Below are positions 1-11,224 of a stretch of DNA of 64,000 nt, piece after piece; the stretch's first letter is position 1; every line of letters begins with the position of its first letter. The DNA lies in contig JAKJXP020000066.1 of assembly GCA_022225965.2 (NCBI GenBank), positions 62,001-126,000 of the forward strand, in the 5' to 3' direction. The DNA comes from Diatrype stigma (taxonomy: Eukaryota; Ascomycota; Sordariomycetes; Xylariales; Diatrypaceae). The translations under genes were made by a program, and so were the position numbers. The notes under the pieces were generated by a model. The model did not search any database. It saw only the letters and a list, made by a program, of their open reading frames with translations, and was not told where the DNA came from.

Positions 1-2200
1 AATAAATACGTGAACATGAACCGACCTATAAACGTCATGTTAACGAATATTGCAAATACCGACCCGTGATGGACGTCAAAGGACCACAGCATTGGCAGTC
101 TTTAACTGCTTCCTAACTTCTATAAGGAAACGACCATATGCTACTGGTCTATCTATCCCGAAACATCCAACTCTGCAGGGCCCGTTACACATCTTAGTAA
201 AGATAGTTGTTAGTGATAGGAAGTTCTATTAGTCATTCCGGACTTCTATCAAGACCTCTAGGTCAAGATCTCACAGCCAGAGTGGTAATTATTGCCTACG
301 AGTCGAACCCTATTCATCGGAACATAGGAACACAGCTACGACGGCTTACCATCAGCAGGCAGATTTGCTAGAGCATAGTAAAAAAGGGGGTTCATAAATG
401 CTCACCACTGACCAGTGTCAGAAAACCAACATCCGCGTTTGATCTTTATGGTATTTCTGGGGGTAACAACGACAAGGCTTATGTGTGTATCTAGATCTAC
501 TCACGTTTCCTGTCTGACCAGTAGGTTGAGCGTCCTCCTATGCTGGCTGCCCTTCGTCTACCTGCTCCACAGGGTTTATAATCTTCTTCCCCTGAGCCTT
601 TAATATCTGGAAGAGCCGAGCCGCCAGCCAGAGGGTCCCTCTGATTACCTTATCGTCAGGCATTCTTATAGGCGTATGGTAATATTTACTGATCTACGCA
701 GTGGAAAGCCTGGAGTCCAGTGATCGTTTGGGCTGGGCTGTGATACTGATGACTAACGAAGCCAGGGCTCACTAGATTTCAATGGTCGTACCTAGCTGTC
801 ACCTATCCCTCCAGTAATAACACGGAATTCTACGCATCGGTTGTGACTAGACTACGGCTGGTGCGTTCACTCAGCACTGAAACATGATGCTGCCTTGTGG
901 ACTTTACATCGAATTCCTGGAGTGTGGAGGTCATGACTGACCTCCAGCAACCTCACGTGCAAAACGGCGAATATTCGGTTAGAGTACCGCATGCAGACTA
1001 CCTTACCTAGGGTACGTAGGAGGCGACATGCACATGTGCTGGTAGGTAACGAAGGTGGATGTTCTGGTTCGTGGTACTGCTCTTCGACCTCGTGATTTGA
1101 CGTATGCGATGCACCCATCTACGCTGGAAGTATGCAAGCATAAGGGTAGAGAGTAACTAGCAATGAGGAAAGCAGCGCTCCGGACCTTTACTTTACCTCT
1201 GGCGAAACTGCTACTACCTGGCTGGCTGGCCTTGGATGCCGAGATACCTGCCTACCCACCCCATATGGTACGAGATTGGAAGCTTCCATCCCATGCCAAG
1301 CCGGGTGGTCACTTTAGAACCTTCGATGGGTGCGCTCCAGAAGGGGACAAGAACGCCAGGGAAACTGATCTGGAGGAACGAACGTAGTTGAGCGCTAATA
1401 AGGAACATGAACCTAGGGGCCGGTGTCCGGCGCATTGGGTATCATTGCATCATTAGAGTGAGGGGTTGGTTCTTACGCCGGGTTCTTCAGTGTATGTGTG
1501 TGTGTGCTGCTCCACGCTGCTTGCCAGCTATAGCTGTTAAGGTGCTAAGTATGATCATGTTGCATGGAGCTTGTTGCATGTTTCTCTCATGTCATCATCA
1601 TTGGACGCAGTAGTTAGGACAGGGACCTACGAAGTGCTGCCATAGAACACCGAGAAAAAATAGAAAACTAAAAAATAAAATAAAAAAAGGGCAACGGAAA
1701 AGCTGCGGCCTACTTCGCACATGCAACTAACTTCACGGGAGGACTAGTCTACCTACACAGGGGTAAGTAGGATGTAGGGTAGGGGTAACTAGGTAGGTAG
1801 GCAGAGAAATCCCGCACATTCAACTACGAACTAGCCTTGAAGGCCAAACGCACCACGTTCTATGGATCAGGAAGAGGCATCAGAGTAACGGAATAACAAG
1901 CTAGATTCCATTTGTGGAATATCGTCTTTCTTCATCTGGTGGTAAGAGGCCGGCCGCATCTAAGTAGGTAGTTAAACCTTTGCGCCTCGCGGCGCCTCAG
2001 AGTGACGGAGTGAAAGCCCGGGTTTTTGTTCCGTAGGCGTTGATGTGTGTACGCAGATGTGTAGAGCTATAGCGTAAGTACGTACATAATGTAGGCAAGT
2101 TGGTATGGACTTATCTCAGAAACAGACGTTTTTCTGGGCCAGCTGCGCTGCGCGCAGCCCCACATCATTTAACCAATAATTCTGCTAGTAGACTTTAGCG
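1..2200. other. Gene-free stretch, left edge
   Basis: Only short open frames (up to 83 codons) are present and none resembles a known protein or has convincing splice partners. Base composition is mixed, unlike the AT-rich block that follows. Short TAGGTAGGTA-type runs occur near 1740-1800. I see no RNA gene. Composition begins to shift to AT-rich around 2150-2280. Confidence 0.6.
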
Positions 2201-2279
2201 GTAATTTTAGTATGATTTAAATCATCCCGAGCATTTTCCGTATGTATTAAGGTACGTACCTACAAAGTGGCCCAAAAAA

Positions 2280-5200
2280 AACGTCTAAAACGGCGATCCG
2301 AAAAAAGGCTGGACCTAATAAATAAATGGGTATAAAAAAAAATTGCCCGCTTAATAACTTTATAATTCCTTAATCACTACAATTCGTATAAGTATTCCGA
2401 ATAAACCCTAAAAATCACAGCTCACTGCTCTTTTTAACGAATCCAAGTTTATATTTTTCCGGTCGTTTAAATAAAAAATCCTATCTTAAAAACGGATAAA
2501 AATAACCTAATAAACATTTTTGCCGTTAACGACCCCCCATAAACTTTCGGCAAAAAAAGTCCTATTTAATTAAAACTTTAAGGATACGTTCTTAAGGTTT
2601 ATCTTTAATAACGGAAACCATTTAAAAAATAATAGGAATTCGTTTTTATAAGCGTTTTTAACAATCCCTATAAATAATCGATTTGCTATTATTCGAAAAT
2701 TATTTAAGGTTTTTATATAACTTGCTAATACGATTTTTCAATTAATACGATTATTAAAAGCTTTACGGTCTTATCTTTAAAATATAAATCGCATCCCTAT
2801 ATATTAAGTCTTCGATTTCTAAAAAAATCGAAAAGCAATACCATATCGTCGCCTTTTAGTAGCCATAATCCGGCCCCAAACTTGGCCTGAATTAAGCAAA
2901 ATAAACTCCTGAATTTTCCAACGAAAAAGCAAGTCCGTATTATAATTAATAAACTTAATAAAAACTAAAGTTCCGCAAATAAGGCTAAGAAAATCTTTTT
3001 AAAGCGTTACAAATAAATCGTTAAATATACGGCAAACCGAATTAATACTTAGCAAGTCTTTATTGCCAGTATTATTCGAACGATTACCGGTACGAAAAAA
3101 GCTAAAAATAATCAGATTAAGGCTATTCGACGATTGGTATACCTCAAAAGCGATACTATTCTTATTGCTACTACCGGTTATAACAAAAATGCCGTATTAT
3201 AAGCCTTTATAGCCATTATTGAACTAATTATTATCCAAATCGTTTCATTAACGAAATTAAACAAAACTTAAATTAATTCTATCAAAAAGAAAATTCCGGA
3301 ATCTACTTTTATATTCGTTAATTTAAATACGTTTTTTAAGGTTAATTATAAAACGTAATATGTCGATATTCCGAATTAACCTTAAATAGGACCGCTTTAT
3401 TTAAAAGAACATCCAAAACGCGAAATATTCCCACGTATTCCTAAGCCCCGAATAGCTTTTTTATCCAAAATTTAAGGCGGTTTTAAAAAGTTCCGGATTC
3501 CATAAATCTATCGGCCTATTTATAATCGACAAGCTTTATGTCGTAAAAAAATGACGTATCTTTCGTAAAAACTTTATTTATCTATATACCGCATAATCTC
3601 TTTTTCCAAAAAGCCTTTCTTAATTTAGTTATACAGCTACTTTAAATCGAGATAATCAAAAATATATCCTTTAATACGTCGGGTTTAATACGGACGTAAA
3701 TATTATTCATATTTCCGTTAACCGACCCGAAATTTCCCTAATGGTTTAACCTCTTTTTCGAAAATTTATTAGGAACTATAAACGACTAGAATTCCTCTTC
3801 GAAAACGCAAGCCCTTAAGCTATATGAGCCATCCCGAAAACAATTATCTATATAAATAACAAGCCCCAATTACTTGCGGTTCATTTTTATTTCATTAATC
3901 ATTTAATATTAAAATATGGATTCTTTAAACCTATTATTCGGAAAGTTATTATAAAATACGACGCAAACGTTCGTCCGATCGATAAAAACCGAATCTTTAA
4001 CCAGTTCTCTTAAAAAAACAATACCGACAGAATTATGCTTATTACGATTTCTTTCGAAATGGGCCTTAACATTCCTAATATTCGAAAAATCGTTCAATTT
4101 AATTTATTCCCGAATACGAACCTTTCGGATATTTAATAACGCATTAAACGTACAATAAAAAAATAAATAGGCCAAGAAATTACGTATATCTTTATTCCGT
4201 ATTAAGCGTTCGATAATCTGGGCATTTTAAAAAACGTACCGAAAACTCCTCGTCTTAAGCCTCGCCGTTATTAAATACAAGCTTAATTAATACAAGCTCG
4301 ATTGGTATACATTCCTCGAATTAATAATGGTTTACGTAAAATAACGTTAACCAAAAAGGATAATAACGATAATGTAATCAATTAAGTAAGCAATATTAGC
4401 CAAACTAATAGCTTAACTTTTTACGACTTTACGGCAAAGCAACGTAACGATTCACGCTTTATTCTTTCCGAGGCTTCGCAAAACTTATTCGAAATCGATA
4501 ATAAGGTAAAATAATCGAAACAAAACGAAGCTAATAAATCGAAATTAAGCCCTGCCGTTTTTGCATTCCTTAATTTAAGCTATTTCAAAAAATCGATTCT
4601 TAAATACCTTTAAAAACCTATTAATAATCCCGACTTTAAATATAAACGACCGATTAAAACAATTTATTATTATAATGCTTATAATAACGATCTCGATAAA
4701 ATTCCGTCTTTCGAATCTCGACCTAAAGCCTTTTCGAATAAACCGCAAATTAATTCGTTTTTCGGCGTTGCTTTAATGCTTTTATCGATTTAATGCAAAA
4801 ATCAAGCCCAAAGCCTCGCTCTTAATATCCGATACGACCTTATAAAAAAACTCTTCCTAAATTCGAAACTCCAATATGCTATCGCTAAATAATTTTCTTC
4901 GAAAAAACAATATTTGCCGTTCTTTAATGTTAACGGCCTTATTAAAAAAATACCCGAATTATCTACTTAAAAATATCTCGATAAACATGGCCCCGTCTTA
5001 ATAAATTTCTGCATTTAATCGACTCTTACTATTCGATAGCGCTAAAAAACTAAAAAAAAAAAAATAAAACAAAAACGAAAGGCAAAAAAATAAGCTGCTT
5101 TTTCTTTTTTAATTCCGGCAAGCCGTAAAGCTACAAATAAAAACGCATCGCCTTCTATTACCCGAATCCGCCAGGCTTAATAATAACCTAAAAATTAATA

Positions 5201-5430
5201 TAAGGAATTAACGATTACTAAAGAAAATTAACCAATAAAAAAAATCGACGGTTTAATAAGAAAAATTAACGGTTAATTAATAAATAATATCGATATTACG
5301 TATTATATAAATTTTATACGTAAATAAGGCTTTTTTAATAACGTCATACCAATCCCTCCCCTATTTAATTCTTATTATAGCCAAAAAAAAAATCTAAATT
5401 ATTTAAAACGTAAGCAACAGCATCGCCCTC
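2280..5430. repeat. AT-rich RIP-type block with degraded transposon-like sequence
   Basis: This stretch is strongly AT-rich and dominated by TAA, TTA and ATA, yet CpG remains frequent while CpA and TpG look scarce. That is the expected trace of repeat-induced point mutation, which converts CpA to TpA in duplicated DNA. Plus-strand reading frames of tens of codons broken by TAA/TAG are visible, for example around 2995-3200 and 4430-4790, so the original was probably protein-coding repetitive DNA such as a transposon. I could not assign the family. No intact gene is present. Confidence 0.65.
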
Positions 5431-5549
5431 CTCTTCCTCCCTCTCGTCGTCTTTATCTTTCAAAGCAAATTCAGCAAAAACACGCGGGCGTATAAAATCG
5501 CCGCCGTTCTTCTCCCCCTTCTCCCCCTCCTTAACGATCTCGACGCCCT

Positions 5550-5731
5550 AATTATCATCGCCGTTATCGTCGTCGTTGTCGTCATTATTGTCATTATCGT
5601 TATTATTATTATTTTCGTCGTTATCGTTATTATTGCTATTATTATTATTATTATTACTATTATTACTGCTATTATTATTATTATCGTCGTTATTATTATC
5701 GTTATCGTCGTCATTATCGTTATCCCCCTCG
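5550..5731. repeat. Degenerate trinucleotide repeat (ATT/GTC type)
   Basis: About 180 bases made of interspersed ATT, GTT, GTC and CGT triplets. Read on the minus strand this gives a meaningless Ile/Thr-rich open frame. It looks like an expanded and mutated triplet microsatellite inside the AT-rich block. Confidence 0.75.
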
Positions 5732-6385
5732 TATTCTTAAATCCTCCGTAATATATGGAAGCTTAAAAATAAGAATTTCTCTAGCTTAACGCGGGTCTCC
5801 TTATCGTAGGCCTTATATTTTATCCATATGCTTATTTTTATATATTAGCATTATTTTTGCTTATATCGATATATATTATAAAAATCACGTATTTATAGGA
5901 ATCTTTAAGTTAATAACGACTTAAAATAAAAACTTACGTAATTCATAAACTATTAAAACGTTAATAAATAATTAACGACATTTTAAATAATTACTAACCG
6001 TAATATTTTTTTTTTGGCTGTTATATAAATAGTTAATATAAACCCGTCCAGCCATTTTAATATAAACGTTTTATAAATTTCGACTATCTCAGTAACGAAT
6101 ACAAAGCTACCGAATAAGGCCCGAAACTTATAATAACGTTGCCTTAAAATTACAATTACGGCCAGCAATACTAAAGGAAAAATTAAAGTCCTTCCGTTTA
6201 AAGCTGCCGGCCTTATATTACAAAAGTCTTTAAACCGGAAGGTTTAATAAAGAAATAAATAAAAAGGCAATTAATCGAATAATCTAACGGCGGCAAACGA
6301 CCTTATAAGTTACCCGAATAGCTTTTTATACTATTTTGGGGGCTATATATTACTAATTAAATATATCATATATAAGCAAATCTAA

Positions 6386-6639
6386 ATGGCTTTAACTATA
6401 TACCTTAAGGCTTCGGTATGGCGCCCGACCTTTTTAGCTTTTTGGCCGAAAGCAACGAAAACAAGGGCGAAAACAAAAACGAAGGCGAGAACGGAATCTC
6501 GTAAGGATTTCGGAAAGGCGGCGGTAACGGCGGCAAAAGCGACGGGAGCGGCATCGATAGCGATGGCAATAACGATGGCAACGGCAACGACGACGGAATC
6601 TCATACGGATCTCGAGAATCCAAGAAGCGAGCAATAAAC

Positions 6640-6640
<1 letters not shown>
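6386..6640 (+). other. Purine-rich GC island inside the AT-rich block (possible coding relic)
   Basis: A roughly 200-base island richer in G and C than its surroundings, built of AACGG, AAAGG and GGCAA-like words. One plus frame reads as a Gly/Asn/Asp/Lys-rich low-complexity peptide in which a GISYG-like word recurs near the end, but it contains an in-frame TAA. The 83-codon open frame in another register is Ala/Thr/Lys-rich and equally low in complexity. It may be a fragment of a disordered protein region or merely a purine-rich repeat. No function can be assigned. Confidence 0.3.
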
Positions 6641-6690
<50 letters not shown>

Positions 6691-6710
6691 GTATTATTAT
6701 TATTATTATT
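6641..6710. repeat. (TAA)n followed by (TTA)n microsatellite, inverted pair
   Basis: About 49 bases of perfect TAA repeats (6641-6689), a GG spacer, then about 19 bases of TAT repeats. The two tracts are complementary, so they form a self-complementary arrangement. Looser TTA repeats continue to about 6770. Confidence 0.85.
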
Positions 6711-6799
6711 ACTATTGCTACTATTTTTGCCGTTATTTCTGTTGCTGTTATTATTATTATTATTATTGCTACTGCTTTATTAGTTATATTTTATATTAA

Positions 6800-7930
6800 T
6801 ATATTATAATACATTAATACGTAAATTTAAAATAAAATTATTGGCTATATTTTATATTAATATATTATAATATATTAATATAAAATGTAATTATTAAATT
6901 TATATATATTAATGTATTATAATATATTAATATAAAATATAAGCAGCAAATTTATTTATATTTATATGTTATAATATATTAATATAAAATATAACCAATA
7001 GATTTACTTATATTAATATATTATAATACATTAACATAAAATATAGCCAACAAATTTACTTATATTAATATGTTATAACACATTAATATAAAATATAATT
7101 AATAGATTTATTTATATCGGTATATTATAATACACTAATATAAAATTTAATTAATAAATCTACTTATACTGGTATATTATAATACACTAACATGGATTTT
7201 AATTAATAAATTACTTATATTAATATATTATAACACACTAATACGAAATATAAATAATAGATTTACTTTAATTATATTTATATTAATATATTATAACACA
7301 CTAATATAAAATCCAATTAATAGATTTATTTATATCGATATATTATAACACACCGATACGAAATACAGGCAGTAGATTTACTTTAGATTTATTTATATCG
7401 ATATATTATAACACACCGATACGAAATACAAGCAGCAGATTCACTCTGGATTTATTTATATCGGTATATTATAACACATTGGTACAAAATATAAGTAGCA
7501 GATTTACTCTGGATTTACTTATATCGGTATATTATAACACACTAATACAAAATACAAATAATAAATTCACTCTGGATTTATTTATATCGGTATATTATAA
7601 CATACTAATACGAAATATAAATAACAGATTTACTCTGGATTTACTTATATCGATATATTATAATACACTAATACGAAATATAAGTAACAGATTTACTTTG
7701 AATTTACTTATATCGGTATATTATAACATATTAATACGAAATATAGGCAACAAATTCATTTTGGATTTATTTATATCGGTATATTATAATACACTAATAC
7801 GAAATACAAGCAGCAGATTTACTTTGAATTTATTTATATCGGTATATTATAACACACTAATACGAAATATAAGCAGCAGATTTACTCTGGATTTATTTAT
7901 ATTGATATGTTATAACACACTAATACGAAA
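6800..7930. repeat. Two-tier AT-rich minisatellite, 52-bp and 63-bp units
   Basis: The word TATATTATAA (with small variants) recurs at 6800, 6861, 6913, 6965, 7017, 7069, 7121, 7173, 7224, 7287, 7339, 7402, 7465, 7528, 7591, 7654, 7717, 7780, 7843 and 7906. Spacing is about 52 bp in the left part, mixed in the middle, and exactly 63 bp for the last eight steps. The 63-bp unit differs from the 52-bp unit by 11 bp, apparently an internal duplication of a GATTTACTCTG-like word. Because 63 is divisible by three, the right half stays open for 173 codons (7479-8000) as a 21-residue repeat; I regard this as a by-product and not a gene. Confidence 0.9.
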
Positions 7931-8362
7931 TTACAACATAATATATGCATATTCGGTTAATATAAAAACAAATGAATATTTAATTAACTTAACTAATTAA
8001 TTTATTATTATTATTAATGCCTATAACGCCTATTAGCCTTTTTCGAATAATCTTATCGTAAATCGTTAATTATAATTCGTTAATTAAATAAAAAAAAAAT
8101 CCCTTAATCCGTAAAACCAAAAATCCTTAGTTTCAACTTCATTAGCTGCATTAAATAAGCATTTACCTTTATTACTCCAATCGATAATATTATCGTTAAT
8201 TCCTTCCGTTACGTTAATGCTAAAAATAATACGTTAATTAACCGCATTAATAGGCTTAGATATAACATCGTTAAAATCGATAAGCTTTTAAAGCAAAAAC
8301 TATTAACCGCATTCGAAAATATTAAGAACATCGTAAGCATCGTTATAAATATTTTGGCCTAC

Positions 8363-10600
8363 TTATGTAATATTATCTTTATATAGCTTATAGATATACG
8401 ATATAATATCGATAAAGGCATTACCGGATTTATATATATTCTTGTTATAAGTTACGTTAAAAATATGCTTAACGGACTTACGGATAATAACGAAATAATT
8501 ACTATTTAAGGCCAAACGAAAGAACGTTAATTTAAAATCATAAATAAAGTTCTTATTATACTTAATATTGATGGCATAAACGGCGTTAATATATTCAAGC
8601 ATTAAGTCGATAACTTTGTATTTGCTTTCGGCCGTAATATAACGAATTAATCCTTTTTTAAAAATGGCATTACGAATGGTTTTATCGTAGCAAACGTCGG
8701 AATATAAAAGCCAAGCGAAATATAACATTTTTGGACCGTAATTAAATAATTTTCCTCCTTAAAATATAATAAGTAATTAAAAAATAATATCGCGAAACAA
8801 TCCAAAATCTTTTTAACAAACGGTTTCGTAAATCGTTAAGAATATTTCGATATATTGCATTAACCGGCATTAATTATAGAATTCGAAATCGATATAATCG
8901 TTATTAATACCGAAATACTTATTAATCCAGCCTTTTTTCGTAAAAACCTTCGATTAAGTCTTTTTAAAAATAACATTAAAAAAGCCTTTATAAATAATAA
9001 TAACTTCTTTAATGCTTTCGATAATAATTTAATCCTTAACGAAAACGCCTCGGATATATAAACCGTAAATTATAAACGCAAAAATTCTAGCAATAAATTC
9101 ATAAATTAAAAAGAAAACGGTTTGATAATATTTAAGATCCTTTTTATTAATATGTTTTTTTTATTAAAAAAAATCGATATTCGCCTTAATAATAACGTTG
9201 TTTTTCTCTTTTCCTACATTCCAGAAATTACGAAATAATATTTCGATATAATTAAGTTCGACGTAAAAAAAAACGGAAATAAAAAGCATCCATTTCTTTT
9301 GTTCCTAAAAATTATTGGCTTTTAATTAAAATTATTTAATACGGCAAATAAAAAAAGTCGTTTTTTAATCGCTATATATCATTATAATATAAAATAATTA
9401 ATAAATAATTGCTAAATAATAAATAAATATAACTTATAAATTAATCGATTATCGAATTCTTTAAATTCGAACCGGCGCTTTTAAAGTTTTTCGTAAAACT
9501 TATAAATACTTTTAATTATATCCTCATTTTCGAAAATAACGCCAAGCTAAAAATAAAAGCTCTCTTTATAATTAACGCATTAAATAGCGAAAAACTTAAA
9601 AAACTTATTCTTCTTATTAGAATAAATCAATTTCATAATCGAAAATTTAATAAAATACTTAAATACCTTATTAAAAAACGGAAAACAAAAAAGTAAATAC
9701 TTCAAAATTATGCTACAAATAAAGGACTACTTAAAATTTAAGAATTTCTAAAAAAAAAAACCTTAAAATTCGGAACAACTAACCAAATAAAAAGTCGTAA
9801 AATTAATCATTTATACTTATTTGCCCCTTACAAGCTTTCGTACCTTATTTAAGAAATTAAAGTTATCGTAAACGATTACGCCGATAAAATCGTAAGCCAT
9901 ACGCTTAATATTCTTTTTAGCTTACTTGGCTATCTCGAAAAACTTATTGTTTAAAGTAATATATAAAAACACAATACCCAAGCCAAATAATATATTAATA
10001 ACACAATAAAAAATGCCGTTAATAAATATATAAAGACCCAAAACCATACGTAAGAATCTATTAATATTTCTTATATAACTACGAAAAAAAAATGCAATAA
10101 ATAAATAAATATAACCCTTATCACCCTCGTTATTAATCATTTCGACAATGTCTTTATAAATATCGTCTTAATTATATAGCAATTAAATAAAAAAGATTAC
10201 CATCGTAAAAGCTTTTTTCTTAAATATTAACCAGCCCTATTTAAAAATCTTTTGCAACTATTCCGTATTACATACCTTTACGATAATAATATCATTATTC
10301 GAAAAATCCTTATAAGGCTCGAAATCGCCAAACGATAATTCTTTAATAAAAAACTACATCTTATAGCAAATAATACGAATACTAAAAAATCCAGGAATTA
10401 ATTTAACGTCTAAATTAATACTAATAACAACCAAGCCTTAAATTACGAATACTTCCTGGATTTTTAAAAACAAAAAAACATTTACCAAATGCTCTTTACG
10501 AATAAAATTCTTTACCCATTTCTTAAAAAACGTCTTTAAATTATATGGCTTATTATAACGAAATTCGCCGCATTATTAAGTTACGTAACAATTAAAGTCG
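8363..10600 (-). pseudogene. RIP-decayed gene of DUF6589 type (large fungal repeat-associated protein)
   Basis: Two minus-strand remnants suggest one old large gene. The better piece (8728 down to 8363, with its frame continuing a little upstream) reads NYGPKMLYFAWLL, then a segment with IDLMLEYINA and a following KNxIYD word. From memory this resembles the conserved core of DUF6589 proteins, which are common in fungal repetitive DNA. A second remnant (10140-9922) reads RMVLGLYIF...VINILFGLGI, like the more N-terminal part of the same family. Between and around them the frame is broken by stops of the TAA/TAG kind expected from RIP. The family call is inference from a few motifs; it could be another repeat-borne protein. 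It is certainly not functional. Confidence 0.45.
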
Positions 10601-11182
10601 CGTAATTATCTCCATCTTTTTCTCGTTTTTTTTACGATTTCTTCGGAAACAATCGCGAATTTATTAAACTTATTAAATTAATTATTACTTAAGTTATCAA
10701 ATTAATTAATACCGGATTCCTTACGGAATACTTAAAATTCGGGCTATTATTCCGATCGTTGCTAGCTAGGAATCTTAAAAAGCTCCGAATTTAATACGTT
10801 AATAAACGAATCCGTTAAATTTATATCTAACGAATTCATAACGGAATTTTTATTTAATTTTGGTCGTAAAAAAAAAAAAATTAAACGAACAAATAAAGAA
10901 AATCTTTAGGAATTAAACGAAAAATTTCGCAAATCAAATAGGCCAGGTTTAATTAAAATAATCCAGCCTTAATAAAAAATACTGTTATTTTTCCGCATAA
11001 ATTACGATTCCTATCGAATCGTCGTTTTAAACCAGCTTTTCGAAAAACCCCACTACTTATAATTCTTTAATCCCATTAGTTAAAATTAAACGTATACGCT
11101 AAAAAGCGTTTTATAGGCCAAAAAATACATTCAAAACTCGAAAAGCGGGTCTAAGCTCTAAGATAAGTATGGACGTAACTAT

Positions 11183-11224
11183 TGTATGTATGTATGTATG
11201 TATGTATGTATGTATGTATGTATG
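11183..11224. repeat. (GTAT)n tetranucleotide microsatellite
   Basis: About ten perfect tandem copies of the tetranucleotide GTAT/TATG. It lies at the edge where the AT-rich block gives way to normal-composition DNA. Confidence 0.95.

Noticed and set aside
5460..5714. 84-codon Ile/Thr-rich minus-strand open frame
   Set aside because: Pure translation of a trinucleotide repeat.
6800..7930. CRISPR-like array
   Set aside because: The copies are directly tandem without unique spacers and the context is a eukaryotic nuclear genome.
7479..8000. 173-codon open frame with a 21-residue repeat
   Set aside because: It follows from a 63-bp tandem repeat being divisible by three; the 52-bp units upstream break it and no start context or homologue is evident.
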